A DNA stretch of 8,020 nucleotides from Desulfobacterales bacterium (lineage in GTDB: Bacteria > Desulfobacterota > Desulfobacteria > Desulfobacterales > C00003060): assembly GCA_030613145.1 (NCBI GenBank), contig JAUWMM010000068.1, positions 1 to 8,020 on the forward strand. The letters run 5' to 3'. The notes beneath the pieces were generated by a model. The model was given only the letters and a program-made list of their open reading frames with translations, was not told the origin of the DNA and searched no databases. Every line of letters begins with the position of its first letter. The stretch's first letter is position 1. Position numbers and translations under genes: made by a program. Positions 6,500 through 8,020 of the stretch are shown here, in pieces.

Positions 6500-7276
6500 G
6501 TGGAAAGAATAGCGGTTCAGATCTACGAGATACAGGACCCCCGAGAGGCTGAAATGGTTATCGAATTAGACGTTGATAGGATCGGAAGCGTTATCCTCTC
6601 AGAGGAAAATTGGAAAGTGCCGGCCATAAAGGATGCAATTCTCATTTCCAAGGGAGCACGGGTAAAGCATAGCCTGATTCCCCTTTTCCATACGAGAGGA
6701 GTCTTGTTTCAAGCCATAGAGTATTATCGGCCGGATATAATTCACTTTTGCGAGTGCTTAACTAATGATGACGGTCACTTTATGCCCTGTGGGGTTTTAG
6801 TTGATCTGCAGATCTGTGTTAGAGAGCGATTCCCTGAAATTGAAGTCATGCGCTCGGTTCCCATTGCTACGCCAAGAAATAGTAAAAGGATGCCAACACT
6901 GGAAATTGCCAAGCGTTTCGAATCCGCAAGTGATTATTTTTTGACCGACACATGGCTTGGCAAGGAGCCAGTGGAAGGTTACATCGGTATAACAGGACGT
7001 ACCTGTGACTGGACCGTAGCCAGAAGGCTTGTAGATTTAACCTCAATTCCTGTGATTCTGGCCGGTGGGCTGTCATCTGAAAATGTTTACGAAGGTGTTA
7101 TGGGTGTTAAACCTTTTGGAGTTGACAGCTGCACAAGAACCAATGGGGTTGACACCAGTGGAAGGCCTGTGAGGTTCAAGAAAGACCTCGACAAGGTGAG
7201 GGCCTTTGTACAGGAGGTGCGTCGCGCAGAAAAGGACCTCTTCAGTATGAAAATACAATCAAAAGGAAGGAAGTGA
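6500..7276 (+). CDS. TrpF-like (phosphoribosylanthranilate isomerase-related) TIM-barrel protein, atypical active site
   Basis: The product has 258 residues against about 200-220 for standard TrpF. The GTG start is preceded by GAGGTG (6486-6491) at a spacing of eight. TrpF-like features are the N-terminal strand VQIYEIQDPREAEM (compare VKICGIT in TrpF), LTDTW at 148-152 with D150 in the place of the general-acid Asp, GITGRTCDW (163-171, compare GGTGKTFDW), PVILAGGLSSENV (184-196) and GVDSCTRTN (207-215, compare GVDVSSGVE). The last three belong to the phosphate-binding half of the barrel. The catalytic cysteine of TrpF (KICGI) is replaced by Tyr9, and the SPR motif after the second strand is absent (SEENWK here). 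Extra sequence lies in the middle (about 84-118). No other trp genes are near. I infer a phosphosugar-binding protein related to TrpF with a different or lost reaction. Confidence 0.75.
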   Translation: MERIAVQIYEIQDPREAEMVIELDVDRIGSVILSEENWKVPAIKDAILISKGARVKHSLIPLFHTRGVLFQAIEYYRPDIIHFCECLTNDDGHFMPCGVLVDLQICVRERFPEIEVMRSVPIATPRNSKRMPTLEIAKRFESASDYFLTDTWLGKEPVEGYIGITGRTCDWTVARRLVDLTSIPVILAGGLSSENVYEGVMGVKPFGVDSCTRTNGVDTSGRPVRFKKDLDKVRAFVQEVRRAEKDLFSMKIQSKGRK

Positions 7277-7278
7277 AC

Positions 7279-7635
7279 ATGACCGAAAGAGAGGCTATTC
7301 TGGCATTTATGATGGGAGAGAGGATGAAAGCAGCCCTTATAGTGGCAACTCAAATGGTAATGGTGATTGATGGGCTTGGCGAGCATGAAAGATCTGGGGC
7401 AAACAAGGTTTTCTCCGCCTTCTTGAGAACCTTGTATCAAGATATCGGGCTTGCCAACAAGGTTTCCCCTCAAGAGGAATGGGCTGAAATTCGAAGGGAA
7501 CTAGACGGCGGGTTAGTTATGGTTGATTCAAATGTCTCAAATGGTTCAATGGAAAATATCTCGCGGGCAATTAGTCACGCTACCACGATAAGCAGTAGAG
7601 CCATGACTTTTCTCAAGGAAGAGGGATTGCTGTAA
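7279..7635 (+). CDS. Small hypothetical protein, probable operon partner of the TrpF-like gene
   Basis: I do not recognise this 118-residue protein. The ATG at 7279 lies two bases after the stop of the TrpF-like gene and has a strong ribosome binding site (AAGGAAGG, 7263-7270). A GTG at 7273 overlapping that stop is in frame but too close to the site. The sequence appears mostly helical: MTEREAILAFMMGERMKAALIVATQMVMVIDGL is amphipathic to hydrophobic, and residues 65-118 are more polar with a Ser/Asn-rich middle. It has no signal peptide, no cysteine and no obvious metal or nucleotide motif. The hydrophobic stretch AALIVATQMVMVI is short for a membrane helix. The tight spacing implies co-translation and perhaps a functional link with the upstream protein. 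Confidence 0.75.
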   Translation: MTEREAILAFMMGERMKAALIVATQMVMVIDGLGEHERSGANKVFSAFLRTLYQDIGLANKVSPQEEWAEIRRELDGGLVMVDSNVSNGSMENISRAISHATTISSRAMTFLKEEGLL

Positions 7636-7880
7636 TATTCAGGGTTGATGAATTCCAAAATCGTGACATGATTTGCTGTTGGAACCAGGCCGTTGCCTAT
7701 GGCAATTGTGGACGAGCTAAATGCAGTTTATCTAAAGGATTGTTGGAAGGTATGCCGCAGGATTTCAATTCTGTCAGAGTCAATATCTTGACACTATGAG
7801 GCTGATAGTCTCTGGCGTCTGTGACATGAAAATGAATTTTCCTTTTACTGTCGACCAATATTTTTGAGTTTGTGCCTTAA
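7636..7880. other. Intergenic stretch without a supportable gene
   Basis: No frame has a credible start, ribosome binding site or recognisable product. Only short stems are visible: TTGCC-TAT-GGCAA (7693-7705), GTCAA-TATC-TTGAC (7779-7792) and ACTAT/ATAGT (7793-7809). None is followed by a T-run, so I cannot name a terminator for the preceding gene. Confidence 0.5.
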
Positions 7881-8020
7881 GGGCTCGCGCAAAAACAACT
7901 TACCATTTTGGCATCTCGGCTTCAGGCCATCTTTGGCCGATACTCATTCGCAAAACCCTCAAAATAGCCTGCTATTCCTGCGGTTTTGCTCAATCGGATC
8001 GACCAAATCTAACCCAAATC
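7881..8020. repeat. Hairpin-rich block, probable intergenic repeat element reaching the window end
   Basis: Two perfect stems lie close together: GGCCA-TCTT-TGGCC (7925-7938), and a nested hairpin with outer stem GCAAAACC/GGTTTTGC (7950-7957, 7982-7989) and inner stem AATAGC/GCTATT (7963-7968, 7971-7976), separated by a 5/5 internal loop. CCAAATC is then repeated at 8003-8009 and 8014-8020. On the minus strand GTTTTGCGAATGA recalls GTTTTGCGAACGA in the arms of the element at 2919-3071. No protein is apparent. The repeat nature is inferred from structure only. Confidence 0.5.

Noticed and set aside
7668..7682. Possible sigma-54 promoter (TGACAT...TTGC)
   Set aside because: The spacing between the two elements is two bases too short and the first element deviates from TGGCAC.

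Overview
The window carries ordinary chromosomal bacterial genes of moderate GC. The gene content, the amidase architecture (secretion signal, TPR-like helical region, AMIN domain, Amidase_3 domain) and the intergenic repeats built on a CTGGATA/CTGGATG heptamer suggest a member of the Desulfobacterota (former Deltaproteobacteria). This assignment is an inference from recognition of families, not from a search.

Layout, left to right. (1) Bases 1-1200 hold the 3' part of mutS (clamp end, ATPase domain, tail with a clamp-binding-like QLPLF). (2) An N-acetylmuramoyl-L-alanine amidase gene overlaps the mutS stop by 11 bases and runs to 2841. It is split by a one-base frameshift in an A-run near 1352-1356, so signal peptide and catalytic part lie in different frames. 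(3) A 267-base gap between convergent genes holds a long hairpin element with arms of about 27 bases. (4) fxsA, a small inner-membrane protein gene, lies on the minus strand (3109-3501). (5) A gap of about 400 bases holds a putative promoter and a cluster of heptamer repeats that reaches almost to the start of malQ. (6) malQ, 4-alpha-glucanotransferase (GH77), runs to 6192. (7) A 307-base gap holds an inverted copy of the repeat hairpin and a promoter-like palindrome. (8) A probable two-gene operon follows: a TrpF-like TIM-barrel protein that lacks the usual catalytic cysteine, then an unrecognised 118-residue protein. (9) The last 385 bases contain no gene I can support, but end in a hairpin-rich block that looks like another intergenic repeat.

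The most notable structure is the symmetry around malQ. Two repeat modules occur on both sides in inverted orientation and in the same order: a 26-base motif with an AGGAAnTTCCT palindrome (3534-3559 and 6349-6374), and inside it a 38-base core of the heptamer-repeat hairpin (3741-3778 and 6246-6283, 35 of 38 identical). Either malQ sits in a cassette bounded by nested inverted repeats, or two copies of one composite dispersed repeat happen to face each other. The outer motif also resembles an outward-facing promoter for fxsA on one side and for the TrpF-like operon on the other.

Functionally the genes are a mix: DNA mismatch repair, peptidoglycan hydrolysis in the periplasm, a membrane protein, alpha-glucan metabolism, and an uncharacterised TrpF-related pair. 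I see no defence system, CRISPR array, tRNA, rRNA or intact transposase gene.
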